Both the position numbers and the translations under genes were made by a program. From Clostridiales bacterium (GTDB lineage Bacteria > Bacillota > Clostridia > Oscillospirales > Acutalibacteraceae): DNA of 64,000 bases. The notes under the pieces are model-generated. The model did no database searches. It saw only the letters and a list, made by a program, of their open reading frames with translations, and was not told where the DNA came from. The first letter of the stretch is position 1, and every line of letters begins with the position of its first letter. The stretch covers positions 169,648 to 233,647 of the forward strand of contig JAHZDE010000004.1 of NCBI GenBank assembly GCA_019422525.1. The letters are read 5' to 3'. Positions 1-8,028 of the stretch are shown piece by piece.

Positions 1-681
1 TTTGCCCATTGTCGCCAGCACCAGCTTCACACCGAATTTTTCTACCAGCCGCCGTGCCCCTTCTTCAGGGGTTTCGTTCAGCAGCAGTTTCATTTCCTCT
101 TCGCTGATTTTGATCACATCCGCATGCTTTACACCCCACAGCATCTGCTCTGCCGCTTCACTTTCGTCCTTCCACAGGGGCGCCCGATAGTTGGGGTCGA
201 ACGTAATCAGCGCGCCGGATTCCCGTGCAATCCGCACAGCTTCCTGTGTGGTGCTGCGGGAGGGCTCGTCCGTCAAAGAGAGGCTTCCGAAGTGAAACAC
301 CTTGGCACTGCGAAGGATGCTATACCGCAAATCTTCTTTTTCCAGCATCATGTCAGCGCCGGGCTTACGGGCAAAGGAGAATGTTCTGTCCCCGGATTCA
401 TCCAGTGTGACAAAGGCCAGTGTAGTAAAATAACGGGGATCTACGGTAATTCCGTGGGTATCAATTCCATATTTGTTCAGTGTGCGAACCAACATATGCC
501 CAAAAGCGTCGTCGCCCACTTTCCCGATAAAACCGGTACTGGCCCCACAACATGCCGCTGCACGCAGAAAATTACACGGTGCTCCTCCGGGATTTCCATG
601 CATGATTGGATATCCATATTCATTATTTCCTTTATGTACAAAATCAACCAGAAGTTCGCCGAGAGCCACAATATCAGGCAT
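1..681 (-). CDS. PfkB-family sugar kinase (fructokinase-like), 3' end cut by window edge
   Basis: Reading the minus strand gives an uninterrupted 227-codon frame that runs off the left edge. It starts PDIVALGELLVDF and contains NPGGAPCNF and ITFDPNYRAPLW, which are the N-terminal signature and the conserved DPNYR segment of PfkB/ribokinase-fold fructokinases. The family phosphorylates a sugar with ATP in the cytoplasm; the C-terminal GAGD catalytic motif would lie outside the window. Two Met starts are possible, at 693 and 681. The GGAAAGG ribosome-binding site abuts the first, so the second, 12 nt away, was chosen. The gene is divergent from apbE. Fructose is the likeliest substrate by resemblance, but that is inferred. 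Confidence 0.85.
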   Translation of the reverse strand, partial: MPDIVALGELLVDFVHKGNNEYGYPIMHGNPGGAPCNFLRAAACCGASTGFIGKVGDDAFGHMLVRTLNKYGIDTHGITVDPRYFTTLAFVTLDESGDRTFSFARKPGADMMLEKEDLRYSILRSAKVFHFGSLSLTDEPSRSTTQEAVRIARESGALITFDPNYRAPLWKDESEAAEQMLWGVKHADVIKISEEEMKLLLNETPEEGARRLVEKFGVKLVLATMGK

Positions 682-795
682 ATATGCGCACATCCTTTCC
701 ATCAATTTAAAAAACAGACCAAAGCCTCTTTTCCTGCATTATCATAGTACCATAAATAGGGCAAAAAAACCAGAATAATCCTTTGGGAAATGTCC

Positions 796-824
796 TTTTC
801 TAAAAGAAAAAACTATGGTATACT
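796..824 (+). promoter_or_regulatory. Putative promoter for the apbE-rnf block
   Basis: A TATACT -10-like hexamer lies at 819-824, about 90 nt before apbE, with a weak T-rich -35-like element near 796-801. It is the best sigma-A-like match in the divergent gap between the sugar kinase and apbE. No start-site evidence is available. Confidence 0.35.
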
Positions 825-830
825 GATTTC

Positions 831-847
831 GTGCTGTCTGACAGCAC
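831..847. promoter_or_regulatory. Perfect 8-bp palindrome just downstream of the putative -10
   Basis: GTGCTGTC-T-GACAGCAC is a perfect inverted repeat immediately after the predicted promoter of apbE. Its position fits an operator overlapping the transcription start, or a short 5' mRNA hairpin. No specific regulator can be named. Confidence 0.35.
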
Positions 848-909
848 TGGGCTTGTGGCCTTTTGACACCCTTTTCTGATAACAGGTTTTTCTGACGATG
901 GGAGGTCCT

Positions 910-1974
910 ATGAAACACACCTTTTCTCTCTCCGATATTCAAAAGTGGACGGTCGTTGCGGCTGCCGGCGTTTTGCTTTTGGCCGCCATTCTTGCCGGTT
1001 TTCTGCTGTATCCCAAAAGCTCCCAGGGGTATGAAGCAACCGCGTGGGCCATGGGTTCCTATGTCCAGCAGACCCTTTATGGAAGCGGAACGGAAGAGAC
1101 CGCTACGGATGCCTCTTCGTCTATCACCGAACTGGAAAATCTGATTTCCTGGCGGGTAGCGGATTCCGATATTGAAAAACTGAACAGTGCAGCCGGTACT
1201 GAATGGCTGGAACTGGATGAACGTACCATTGACGTATTGGAGCAGGCACTTTCTGTTTCAGAAGCCACTGGGGGAGCCTATGACCCTACCGTATTGCCCA
1301 TCAGTTCTTTGTGGAATTTTGATTCTGACGAGCCGACGTTTCCCGGCGATGACAAAATTCAGGAGTTTTTGCCTTTTGTGGGATATGAATTCCTTCGTAT
1401 CAATACAGAGGACAATACCGCTTCCCTGCGGAATCACGGAAACGGCGTGGATTTGGGCGGTATCGGTAAAGGGGCCGCCTGTGACGCCGCTCTGGAAGTC
1501 TACCGCAATTCCGACATCAGCGGCGGCATCATTGCCGTAGGCGGCAGTGTGGGAATCTATGGGAACAAGCCGGACGGGACCGATTGGCGCGTTTCGGTCC
1601 GGGACCCGGAAGGCAAGCTTTCCGACGGTGTGGGGGTTATTTCGCTGGACACCGGATGTATCTCCACTTCCGGCAGCTATGAAAAGACTTTTACCGAAGA
1701 CGGGGTGACCTATCACCACCTGCTGGACCCAAAAACCGGCTATCCGGCTGAAAGCGGTCTGGTATCCGTTACCGTTGTTCATGAGAGCGGGGCCATCAGT
1801 GATGCGCTGGCAACGGCCTGTTTTGTCCTTGGAATCGAGGACAGCCTGCCGGTTTTAAAAGAACTGGGCGCTTCTGCTTTGTTTATCGATGAAGAACATC
1901 ATATCACCATTGCCGGGGATTTGGACTTTGAGCCCATCAGCACAAGCTATACAGTCTCCCGGCTGTCCCTGTGA
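910..1974 (+). CDS. apbE: FAD:protein FMN transferase (ApbE)
   Basis: The product is 354 aa. ApbE attaches FMN covalently to a Thr in S/T-G-A-T motifs of redox proteins, using FAD and Mg2+. The sequence has an N-terminal membrane anchor (about residues 14-36), GNGVDLGGIGKGAACDA, GGIIAVGGSVG, and the family hallmark HHLLDPKTGYPAESG followed by SDALATACFVLG. There is no lipobox cysteine, so it is probably held by the N-terminal helix with its catalytic domain outside. The start at 910 follows GGAGG at 901-905; an ATG at 898 lies upstream of that site. Its place directly before rnf genes fits its job, since RnfG and RnfD are its known substrates. Confidence 0.93.
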   Translation: MKHTFSLSDIQKWTVVAAAGVLLLAAILAGFLLYPKSSQGYEATAWAMGSYVQQTLYGSGTEETATDASSSITELENLISWRVADSDIEKLNSAAGTEWLELDERTIDVLEQALSVSEATGGAYDPTVLPISSLWNFDSDEPTFPGDDKIQEFLPFVGYEFLRINTEDNTASLRNHGNGVDLGGIGKGAACDAALEVYRNSDISGGIIAVGGSVGIYGNKPDGTDWRVSVRDPEGKLSDGVGVISLDTGCISTSGSYEKTFTEDGVTYHHLLDPKTGYPAESGLVSVTVVHESGAISDALATACFVLGIEDSLPVLKELGASALFIDEEHHITIAGDLDFEPISTSYTVSRLSL

Positions 1975-2357
1975 AGAGCCGGTTCCCGCTATTCCGAAAG
2001 CGGGATTTGCTGATTTTTCTACTGGCTGCCGTGCTGGCCGGTATAGGATTCTGGCAATGGATTCCCGGTTCCGGTGCGCCAGTGGCTGTCATTGAGCAGG
2101 ACGGAAAAGAAGTCCGGCGGGTAGAACTTGACAGCATTACCCAGCCGGAAACACTGGTACTGGAAGGTGAGATTTCCGTGACCGTGCTGTTAGAGCCGGG
2201 GCAGGTGTCCATTATTCATTCTGATTGTCCCGACCAGATTTGCGTGAACACAGGCGTTCTCACCCAACCGGGACAGAGCGCCGTGTGCCTGCCTGCACGA
2301 GTTTCCGTGCGCATCGTGGGCAAAAGCGAATCCGGCGTGGACGGCATGACGGGATAG
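1971..2357 (+). CDS. NusG domain II-containing membrane-anchored protein
   Basis: The product is 128 aa with a GTG start overlapping the apbE stop (GTGA), indicating translational coupling. One membrane segment (about residues 10-30) is followed by a small beta-rich domain with IIHSDCPDQICVNTG and CLPARVSVRIV, typical of the stand-alone NusG_II family. This is not the transcription factor NusG. The two conserved Cys (DCPDQIC) are a family trait. Genes of this type commonly sit beside apbE and rnf in Clostridia; the biochemical role is not established. Confidence 0.8.
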   Translation: MKSRFPLFRKRDLLIFLLAAVLAGIGFWQWIPGSGAPVAVIEQDGKEVRRVELDSITQPETLVLEGEISVTVLLEPGQVSIIHSDCPDQICVNTGVLTQPGQSAVCLPARVSVRIVGKSESGVDGMTG

Positions 2358-2367
2358 GAGGGCGCAT

Positions 2368-2874
2368 ATGAAATCTTCCGCAAAATTTGTCGCCTTCACC
2401 GGGATTCTGGCAGCGCTGGCAGTGGTGCTTTCTCTGCTGGAAAATCTGCTGCCGCCGGTTCCGGGAATGCCGCCTGGGGCGAAACTGGGGCTTTCTAACA
2501 TCGTGAGCATGTATACTGCCGGATGTGTTGGATTTTTCCCGGCCATGGCGGTAGCACTGGTCAAAGGGTTGTTTGCTTTTCTTACCCGAGGCGTTACGGC
2601 TGGGCTGATGAGTACAGCCGGAGGGCTTTTCAGTACGCTGATTGTCTGGCTGCTGCTAAAAAAGCTCCGTTTCGGCCTGCTTGGCTCCAGCGCTGCGGGA
2701 GCCTTAGCCCACAATGCCGCCCAGCTGATGATTGCCTGTCTGCTGACTTCGTCTGCGGTTTTGTACTATGCGCCTATTTTGGTACTATTGGGTACCGCTT
2801 CCGGCATCCTCACAGGCCTTGTGCTGGGAGTATTGCTGCCCCCTATAGAGAAGCTGCATCAGAATATCCGTTAA
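2368..2874 (+). CDS. Heptaprenyl diphosphate synthase component I-like / Gx transporter family membrane protein
   Basis: The product is 168 aa, highly hydrophobic, with about five membrane segments, and starts 10 nt after the preceding gene behind GGAGGGC. The N-terminal part LSLLENLLPPVPGMPPGAKLG and the segment GVTAGLMSTAGGLFS are characteristic of the HepS component I (Gx transporter) family. Despite the name, these proteins look like ECF-type substrate-binding membrane subunits, and in Clostridia they often lie between apbE and rnf. A supply role linked to flavin or prenyl metabolism is only a guess. Confidence 0.75.
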   Translation: MKSSAKFVAFTGILAALAVVLSLLENLLPPVPGMPPGAKLGLSNIVSMYTAGCVGFFPAMAVALVKGLFAFLTRGVTAGLMSTAGGLFSTLIVWLLLKKLRFGLLGSSAAGALAHNAAQLMIACLLTSSAVLYYAPILVLLGTASGILTGLVLGVLLPPIEKLHQNIR

Positions 2875-2938
2875 ATTGATAATATCAGTGGAAGCCTTTG
2901 ACTAAGGTTCCCTGTGTACTGGTCTGTTTTGTGTTCCC

Positions 2939-2992
2939 CACAGGCGAAACCCGCCTGTGTGAAATATATATACTATCGGCGGGCAACCGCCC
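2939..2992 (+). promoter_or_regulatory. Two GC-rich hairpins in the leader before rnfC
   Basis: CACAGGCG...CGCCTGTG (2939-2959) and GGCGGG-CAA-CCGCCC followed by TTTT (2978-2996) are two compact inverted repeats in the 148-nt gap between the HepS-I-like gene and rnfC. The second has a short T-run and could act as a leaky terminator or attenuator that lowers apbE-end readthrough, or as an mRNA processing or stability element. No known riboswitch was recognised. Confidence 0.4.
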
Positions 2993-3022
2993 TTTTGGAA
3001 CAAAGAAGGAGGAATGGAACGG

Positions 3023-4360
3023 ATGGAACTCTCGTTTCCCAAAAAGCCCTTCCGCACCCACGGCGGGGCACGGGTACCCCATCACAAAAACACAAGCCAG
3101 ATTCCCACAGTCGTTCTTCCCACACCCAAACAGGTAGTCATCCCTATGCAGCAGCATATCGGCGCTCCCTGTAAGCCGTTGGTGAAGAAAGGCGACCATG
3201 TGTATCTGGGACAAAAAATCGGCGATGCGGACGCCTATGTCAGCGCCCCCATTCACGCCAGCGTTTCCGGTACGGTCTCTGCGGTGCAGCCAATCATGCT
3301 TCCCGGCGGGCAGATGTCCGATGCAGTGGTCATCGATTCTGACGGCCTTATGGAGGCGGAACCCTCGATTCAGCCGCCGAAGGTCAACAGTCTGGAAGAC
3401 TTTACCGCCGCTGTCCGGGCTTCCGGCCTGGTAGGTCTGGGAGGTGCAGGTTTCCCCGCTCATGTAAAGCTCAATGCACCGGGAAAAATTGACACTCTGA
3501 TTATCAATGCCGCGGAATGCGAGCCCTATGTGACCGCCGACCACCGGGAAGCATTGGAAAACTCCGGCTCTGTACTGGACGGCGTGTACGCGGTGATGAA
3601 AATCCTCGGCGTAGAGCGGGTCATCATCGGAGTGGAAAACAACAAACCCGATGTCATTGGCATTCTGACTCAAATCGCAGAGGATGACAAACGGGATCCG
3701 GAAGACCGTGTCCGGGTATTGACGCTGAAATCCCGCTACCCACAAGGCGCAGAGAAAGTACTGGTGCAGGCTTGTACCGGACGCCGCGTTCCCACCGGCA
3801 AGCTGCCCGCTGACGTGGGGTGTTTGGTCATGAACATTACCTCCATTGCATTTCTGGCGGATTATCTGCGCACCGGTATGCCTTTGGTGAGAAAGCGTGT
3901 TACCATTGACGGTACCGCTATCAAAGACCCGAAAAATGTGCTGGTTCCCATCGGCACCCGGATTTCCGAAGTGGTGGAGTTCTGCGGCGGCTATTCCCAG
4001 ACTCCCAAAAAGATGCTCATGGGCGGCCCTATGATGGGCATTGCCCTCACCGACGATTCCCTGCCGATTTTGAAGCAGAACAATGCCATTCTGGCCTTTG
4101 GCGAAAAGGAAGCCCGTTTGCAGGAGCCTTCCGCTTGCATCCGCTGCGGCCGCTGTGTGCAGAGCTGCCCCATGCTGCTGGTGCCCACGCTGCTTGAGCA
4201 GTACACCGCGAAAAAAGATGTGGAAGAGCTGCAAAAGCGGGGCATTATGACCTGTATGGAGTGCGGCAGCTGTGCCTTTAACTGCCCGGCTAACCGCAGA
4301 CTGGTCCAGTCCATTCGACTTGGAAAATCCTATGTGAAAAAAGCAGGAGGGAAACGTTGA
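3023..4360 (+). CDS. rnfC: Rnf complex subunit RnfC
   Basis: The product is 445 aa: the peripheral electron-carrying subunit of the Rnf ferredoxin:NAD+ oxidoreductase, which binds NAD(H) and FMN. Visible features are the N-terminal THGGARVPHHK segment, the Gly-rich GLVGLGGAGFPAHVKL loop and INAAECEPY (NuoF-like NADH/FMN fold). Two C-terminal 4Fe-4S motifs are also seen, CIRCGRCVQSCP and CMECGSCAFNCP. AAGGAGG at 3006-3012 leaves only 1 nt to the ATG at 3014 but 10 nt to that at 3023, so the latter is used. The stop overlaps the rnfD start (TGATG). Confidence 0.96.
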   Translation: MELSFPKKPFRTHGGARVPHHKNTSQIPTVVLPTPKQVVIPMQQHIGAPCKPLVKKGDHVYLGQKIGDADAYVSAPIHASVSGTVSAVQPIMLPGGQMSDAVVIDSDGLMEAEPSIQPPKVNSLEDFTAAVRASGLVGLGGAGFPAHVKLNAPGKIDTLIINAAECEPYVTADHREALENSGSVLDGVYAVMKILGVERVIIGVENNKPDVIGILTQIAEDDKRDPEDRVRVLTLKSRYPQGAEKVLVQACTGRRVPTGKLPADVGCLVMNITSIAFLADYLRTGMPLVRKRVTIDGTAIKDPKNVLVPIGTRISEVVEFCGGYSQTPKKMLMGGPMMGIALTDDSLPILKQNNAILAFGEKEARLQEPSACIRCGRCVQSCPMLLVPTLLEQYTAKKDVEELQKRGIMTCMECGSCAFNCPANRRLVQSIRLGKSYVKKAGGKR

Positions 4361-5307
4361 TGGAGAAGCTTATTGTTTCATCTTCGCCGCATATTCGCAG
4401 CGGCGCTTCCACCCAGCGCATTATGCTGGATGTGATTATTGCACTATGTCCCGCCCTCATCGCTTCCTTTGTGTTTTTCGGCCCCCGTGCCCTGATTCTG
4501 GTGGCGGTAACGGTGCTTTCCTGTGTGCTCAGTGAATACATCAGCCGGAAAGTTATGAAGCGGGACAACACGGTGCCGGACCTTTCCTGCATCGTCACGG
4601 GGCTGTTGCTGGCCTTTAACCTGCCTGTCTCCCTGAACCCGCTGATGGCGGTGTTCGGCGGCGTGGTAGCCATTGTAGTGGTCAAGCAGATGTTCGGCGG
4701 CATTGGTCAGAACTTTGTGAACCCGGCTCTCACCGCCCGTATTATCCTCATGAACTCGTTCCCGGCGGATATGAGTAGCTGGACTCCGGCTTTCGGTTGG
4801 CTGAACGGCACCGACGCCACCACCACTGCTACCCCGCTGGCTGTGCTCAAACAGGGGGGAGAATTCAACTTCTCTTACATGGATTTGTTTTTGGGCAGCA
4901 CCGGCGGCTGCTTGGGCGAAACCTGCGCGCTGGCGCTGATTCTGGGCGGCGTGTATCTGATTGTCCGTCGTGTCATCAGCCCGGTGATTCCCGTTACCTA
5001 TCTGGCTACCGTTACGGTGATTTCTCTCATTGCTGGCCGTGACCCGCTGGTAGACCTGCTCACCGGCGGTTTGATGATCGGCGCCTTCTTTATGGCCACC
5101 GACTACACCACCAGCCCCATCAGCCGCAATGGCCGTATCATTTATGCCATTGGCTGCGGACTGTTTACTATGCTGATTCGTATGTTTGCCTCTTTGCCAG
5201 AAGGCGTTTCCTATTCTATTGTCCTGATGAATATTCTGGTGCCCCTCATTGAGCGGGTGTCCCTGCCCAAGCCCTTTGGAAGCAGAAAGGGGGATGGCGT
5301 AAAATGA
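4360..5307 (+). CDS. rnfD: Rnf complex subunit RnfD
   Basis: The product is 315 aa: a polytopic membrane subunit of Rnf, related to NqrB, that carries covalently bound FMN. The motif DATTTATPLA (residues 152-161) fits the flavinylation site, with Thr158 the likely FMN acceptor for ApbE. The hydrophobic pattern suggests nine to ten membrane helices. AGGAGG at 4345-4350 sits 9 nt before the ATG at 4360. A TTG at 4357 is also in frame but less well placed. The gene overlaps rnfG by 4 nt (ATGA). Confidence 0.95.
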   Translation: MEKLIVSSSPHIRSGASTQRIMLDVIIALCPALIASFVFFGPRALILVAVTVLSCVLSEYISRKVMKRDNTVPDLSCIVTGLLLAFNLPVSLNPLMAVFGGVVAIVVVKQMFGGIGQNFVNPALTARIILMNSFPADMSSWTPAFGWLNGTDATTTATPLAVLKQGGEFNFSYMDLFLGSTGGCLGETCALALILGGVYLIVRRVISPVIPVTYLATVTVISLIAGRDPLVDLLTGGLMIGAFFMATDYTTSPISRNGRIIYAIGCGLFTMLIRMFASLPEGVSYSIVLMNILVPLIERVSLPKPFGSRKGDGVK

Positions 5308-5843
5308 AACTGAAAGAAGTGTTAAAACCTGCCCTGATTCTCTGCGTCATCTGCCTGCTGGCAACAGCAGCTCTGGCGGGAACCAACCTGCTCACCGCCG
5401 ATACCATTGCCCAACAAAAGGTGATTACTGAGCAGGAATCCCGCAAGCAGGTACTCCCCGACGCTGACAGCTTTGAAGAGGCCGACGGCTATGCTATTGG
5501 CAAAACCGGCAGCGATGTGGCCGGATATGTGTTTGTCACCTCCGCCAAGGGCTACGGCGGCGACGTACAGGTCATGACCGGCATCAGTGCCGAAGGACAG
5601 GTCACCGGCGTGGTGATTTTGGAACAGAACGAAACCCCCGGCCTTGGCGCCAACGCTGAGAAAGAGAGTTTCCGGGATCAGTTTAAACAGGCTGTTCCTG
5701 AAAACGGCTTCAGCGTGACCAAGTCCACTGCCGGAGAAGGCGAAATTTCTGCCATGACCGGCGCTACCATTACCAGTACGGCTGTGACCAATGCGGTCAA
5801 CGAAGCTATTAGCCAATATAACGAAATAAAGGAGGGAGCATAA
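5304..5843 (+). CDS. rnfG: Rnf complex subunit RnfG
   Basis: The product is 179 aa: one N-terminal membrane helix (residues 7-28), then an extracytoplasmic FMN-binding domain. AMTGATITSTAV near the C-terminus is the flavinylation motif; Thr155 of T-G-A-T should receive FMN from ApbE. GYVFVTSAKGYGGDVQVMTGI and LEQNETPGLGA are typical of RnfG/NqrC. It relays electrons between membrane subunits of the complex. It is translationally coupled to rnfD by ATGA. Confidence 0.95.
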   Translation: MKLKEVLKPALILCVICLLATAALAGTNLLTADTIAQQKVITEQESRKQVLPDADSFEEADGYAIGKTGSDVAGYVFVTSAKGYGGDVQVMTGISAEGQVTGVVILEQNETPGLGANAEKESFRDQFKQAVPENGFSVTKSTAGEGEISAMTGATITSTAVTNAVNEAISQYNEIKEGA

Positions 5844-6542
5844 ATGGCAAAAAGCCTTTTTCAGGAATTTTCCAAAGGCATTATTAAAGAAAACCCGGTG
5901 CTCCGCCTGATGCTGGGCACCTGTGCCACACTGGCCGTCACCACGGCCGCCAGCAACGCCATCGGCATGGGCGCTGCCACCACTTTTGTATTGGTGTGCT
6001 CCAATGCTGTCATCTCCGCTTTGCGGAAAGTCATCCCCGACAAGGTGCGTATTCCGGCCTATATCACCATTATCGCGGCCTTTGTTACCATTGTGCAGCT
6101 GCTGATTCAGGCCTATTCCCCGGCGCTGGATGAATCTTTGGGTATTTTCCTGCCCCTGATTGTGGTAAACTGCATCATTCTGGGCCGTGCTGAAATGTAC
6201 GCCAACAAGAATAAGGTGCTGCCCTCCATTCTGGACGGTTTGGGCATGGGCGTGGGCTTCACCGTTGCCCTTCTGATGATGGGCATTATCCGCGAACTGC
6301 TGGGCGCAGGCACGGTGTTCGGGATTCCGATTACCGCCGGATTCATGCCGCCGATTATCATTTTCATCCTGCCTCCCGGAGGATTCTTCGTGTTCGGAAT
6401 GCTCATTGCCCTTGCCAACCGCATCTCCGAGGGCAAGGGCCAGAAGCCTGCCGAGCTGGGTTGCGCTTCCTGCCCGTTGGCTGCTTCCTGCACCAAACTC
6501 ATGGCACAGGAAAAGGACTGCAATCGAAAGGAGGGCAAATAA
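5844..6542 (+). CDS. rnfE: Rnf complex subunit RnfE
   Basis: The product is 232 aa: an integral membrane subunit related to NqrD, with about six helices. NCIILGRAEMYANKN holds the conserved Cys that, with its counterpart in RnfA, is proposed to ligate an intramembrane Fe-S centre. It starts directly after the rnfG stop behind GGAGGGAG. The C-terminal tail is Cys-rich (CASCPLAASC...C), an extension seen in some clostridial RnfE proteins but absent from short proteobacterial ones; its role is unknown. Confidence 0.95.
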   Translation: MAKSLFQEFSKGIIKENPVLRLMLGTCATLAVTTAASNAIGMGAATTFVLVCSNAVISALRKVIPDKVRIPAYITIIAAFVTIVQLLIQAYSPALDESLGIFLPLIVVNCIILGRAEMYANKNKVLPSILDGLGMGVGFTVALLMMGIIRELLGAGTVFGIPITAGFMPPIIIFILPPGGFFVFGMLIALANRISEGKGQKPAELGCASCPLAASCTKLMAQEKDCNRKEGK

Positions 6543-6545
6543 GCC

Positions 6546-7154
6546 ATGATAAAAAGTTTAGTTGCCATCTTCCTTGCCGCCATTTTGACGGAAAACTACA
6601 TTCTGAATAAGTTTTTGGGTATCTGCCCGTTTTTGGGCGTTTCCAAAAAGCTGAACACTGCCACCGGCATGAGCCTTGCTGTAACGGTGGTCATGGTGCT
6701 GGCCACCGCCGTTACCTGGCCCATTTACACCTATCTGCTGGTGCCCTCCGGCCTTGCTTATCTGCAAACCATTGTGTTTATCTTGATTATCGCCGCGCTG
6801 GTACAGCTGCTGGAAATTACCCTGCGGAAATATATGCCCCCGCTGTATAACTCCCTGGGCGTATATCTGCCGCTGATTACCACCAACTGCGCCGTGCTGG
6901 GCGTCACCATGCTGGTGCTGGAAAAGGGCGCTGCCGACCCCACCTTCGGCTATGTCCAGTCGCTGGTCAACGCTTTTGGCGCGGGCATCGGCTTTTTGGT
7001 GGCTATGGTGCTGTTTGCCGGCGTCCGGGAACGGCTGGAGCTGTGCGACATTCCCAAAACGCTGCGGGGCCTTCCCATTACGCTGATCGCCGCTTCTCTG
7101 GTGGCGGTGTCCTTCCTGGGCTTTAACGGCCTGGTGGAAGGCATGCTGGGCTGA
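6546..7154 (+). CDS. rnfA: Rnf complex subunit RnfA
   Basis: The product is 202 aa: an integral membrane subunit paralogous to RnfE and related to NqrE, with opposite predicted topology. FLGICPFLGVSKK and TTNCAVLGVTML carry the conserved cysteines expected to hold the shared Fe-S cluster in the membrane. It begins three nucleotides after the rnfE stop. Length and helix pattern are normal for the family. Confidence 0.96.
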   Translation: MIKSLVAIFLAAILTENYILNKFLGICPFLGVSKKLNTATGMSLAVTVVMVLATAVTWPIYTYLLVPSGLAYLQTIVFILIIAALVQLLEITLRKYMPPLYNSLGVYLPLITTNCAVLGVTMLVLEKGAADPTFGYVQSLVNAFGAGIGFLVAMVLFAGVRERLELCDIPKTLRGLPITLIAASLVAVSFLGFNGLVEGMLG

Positions 7155-7171
7155 GAGAAAGGAGCGGTATC

Positions 7172-7966
7172 ATGAACGAGATTTTATTTCCGATTCTCAT
7201 TGTGGCGGGCATTGGCCTGCTGGCCGGATTGATTCTGGCAATTGCTTCTATTGTCATGGCAGTCCCCAGAGACGAAAAGGCCGAGGCCATTCAGGAACTT
7301 CTGCCTGGGGCCAACTGCGGCGCCTGCGGTTATTCCGGATGCAGCGGCTATGCCGCGGCCCTCTCCAAAGGGGAAGCTAAGCCGGGACTGTGCTCTCCCG
7401 GCGGCGCAGAAACCGCAAAAGCCATTGCCGAACTGCTGGGCTCCGGCGACGTGGAAGTGGAGTATAAAACCGCGCTGGTCCACTGCATGGGCAGTTATGA
7501 CAATACCACCGACAAAATGGAGTACGACGGGATTGTAGGCTGTGCTGCGGCAGCTCAGCTGGCGGGGGGCATTACTTCCTGCCGATTTGGCTGCATGGGT
7601 TTGGGCGACTGTATGCGCGCCTGCCAGTACGATGCTATTACCGTGTGCAACGGCGTGGCCAGCATCAACCCGGAAAAATGTAAGGGCTGCGGCCAGTGTG
7701 TGGCAGCCTGTCCCAAGGGGCTCATTAGCTTTGTGCCTCTGAAAAAGCAGGCAGTTGTCCGCTGTGCCAACTGCGACAAGGGCGCTGCTACCACCAAGGT
7801 GTGCAAGGTGGGCTGCATCGGCTGCATGAAGTGCGTAAAGGTTTGCGAATTTGGCGCAGTGAAGGTGGAAAACTTCCACGCCACGGTGGACCCGATAAAG
7901 TGTACCGGCTGCGGCAAATGTACGGAAGCTTGCCCCCGTCACTGCATTACCCTGCTGGATGTGTAA
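7172..7966 (+). CDS. rnfB: Rnf complex subunit RnfB (multi-cluster ferredoxin-accepting subunit)
   Basis: The product is 264 aa: one N-terminal membrane helix, then a cytoplasmic electron-wire domain that takes electrons from reduced ferredoxin. Cys motifs in order are GANCGACGYSGC, CRFGCMGLGDCMRAC, CKGCGQCVAACP, CANC...CKVGCIGCMKCVKVC and CTGCGKCTEACP. It is the last gene of the clostridial-order operon C-D-G-E-A-B. The operon ends within 50 nt at a strong terminator, so the whole complex is probably made from one message. Confidence 0.96.
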   Translation: MNEILFPILIVAGIGLLAGLILAIASIVMAVPRDEKAEAIQELLPGANCGACGYSGCSGYAAALSKGEAKPGLCSPGGAETAKAIAELLGSGDVEVEYKTALVHCMGSYDNTTDKMEYDGIVGCAAAAQLAGGITSCRFGCMGLGDCMRACQYDAITVCNGVASINPEKCKGCGQCVAACPKGLISFVPLKKQAVVRCANCDKGAATTKVCKVGCIGCMKCVKVCEFGAVKVENFHATVDPIKCTGCGKCTEACPRHCITLLDV

Positions 7967-7973
7967 ATAAACT

Positions 7974-8010
7974 TAAAAAGCGGATGTTCCATGGGAATGT
8001 CCGCTTTTTT
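7974..8010 (+). terminator. Rho-independent terminator after rnfB
   Basis: AAAAAGCGGA...TCCGCTTTTTT forms a GC-rich hairpin with a six-T tail eight bases after the rnfB stop. It marks the end of the apbE-rnf transcript. Confidence 0.9.
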
Positions 8011-8028
8011 GTCAGGGGAGGGAATGAT

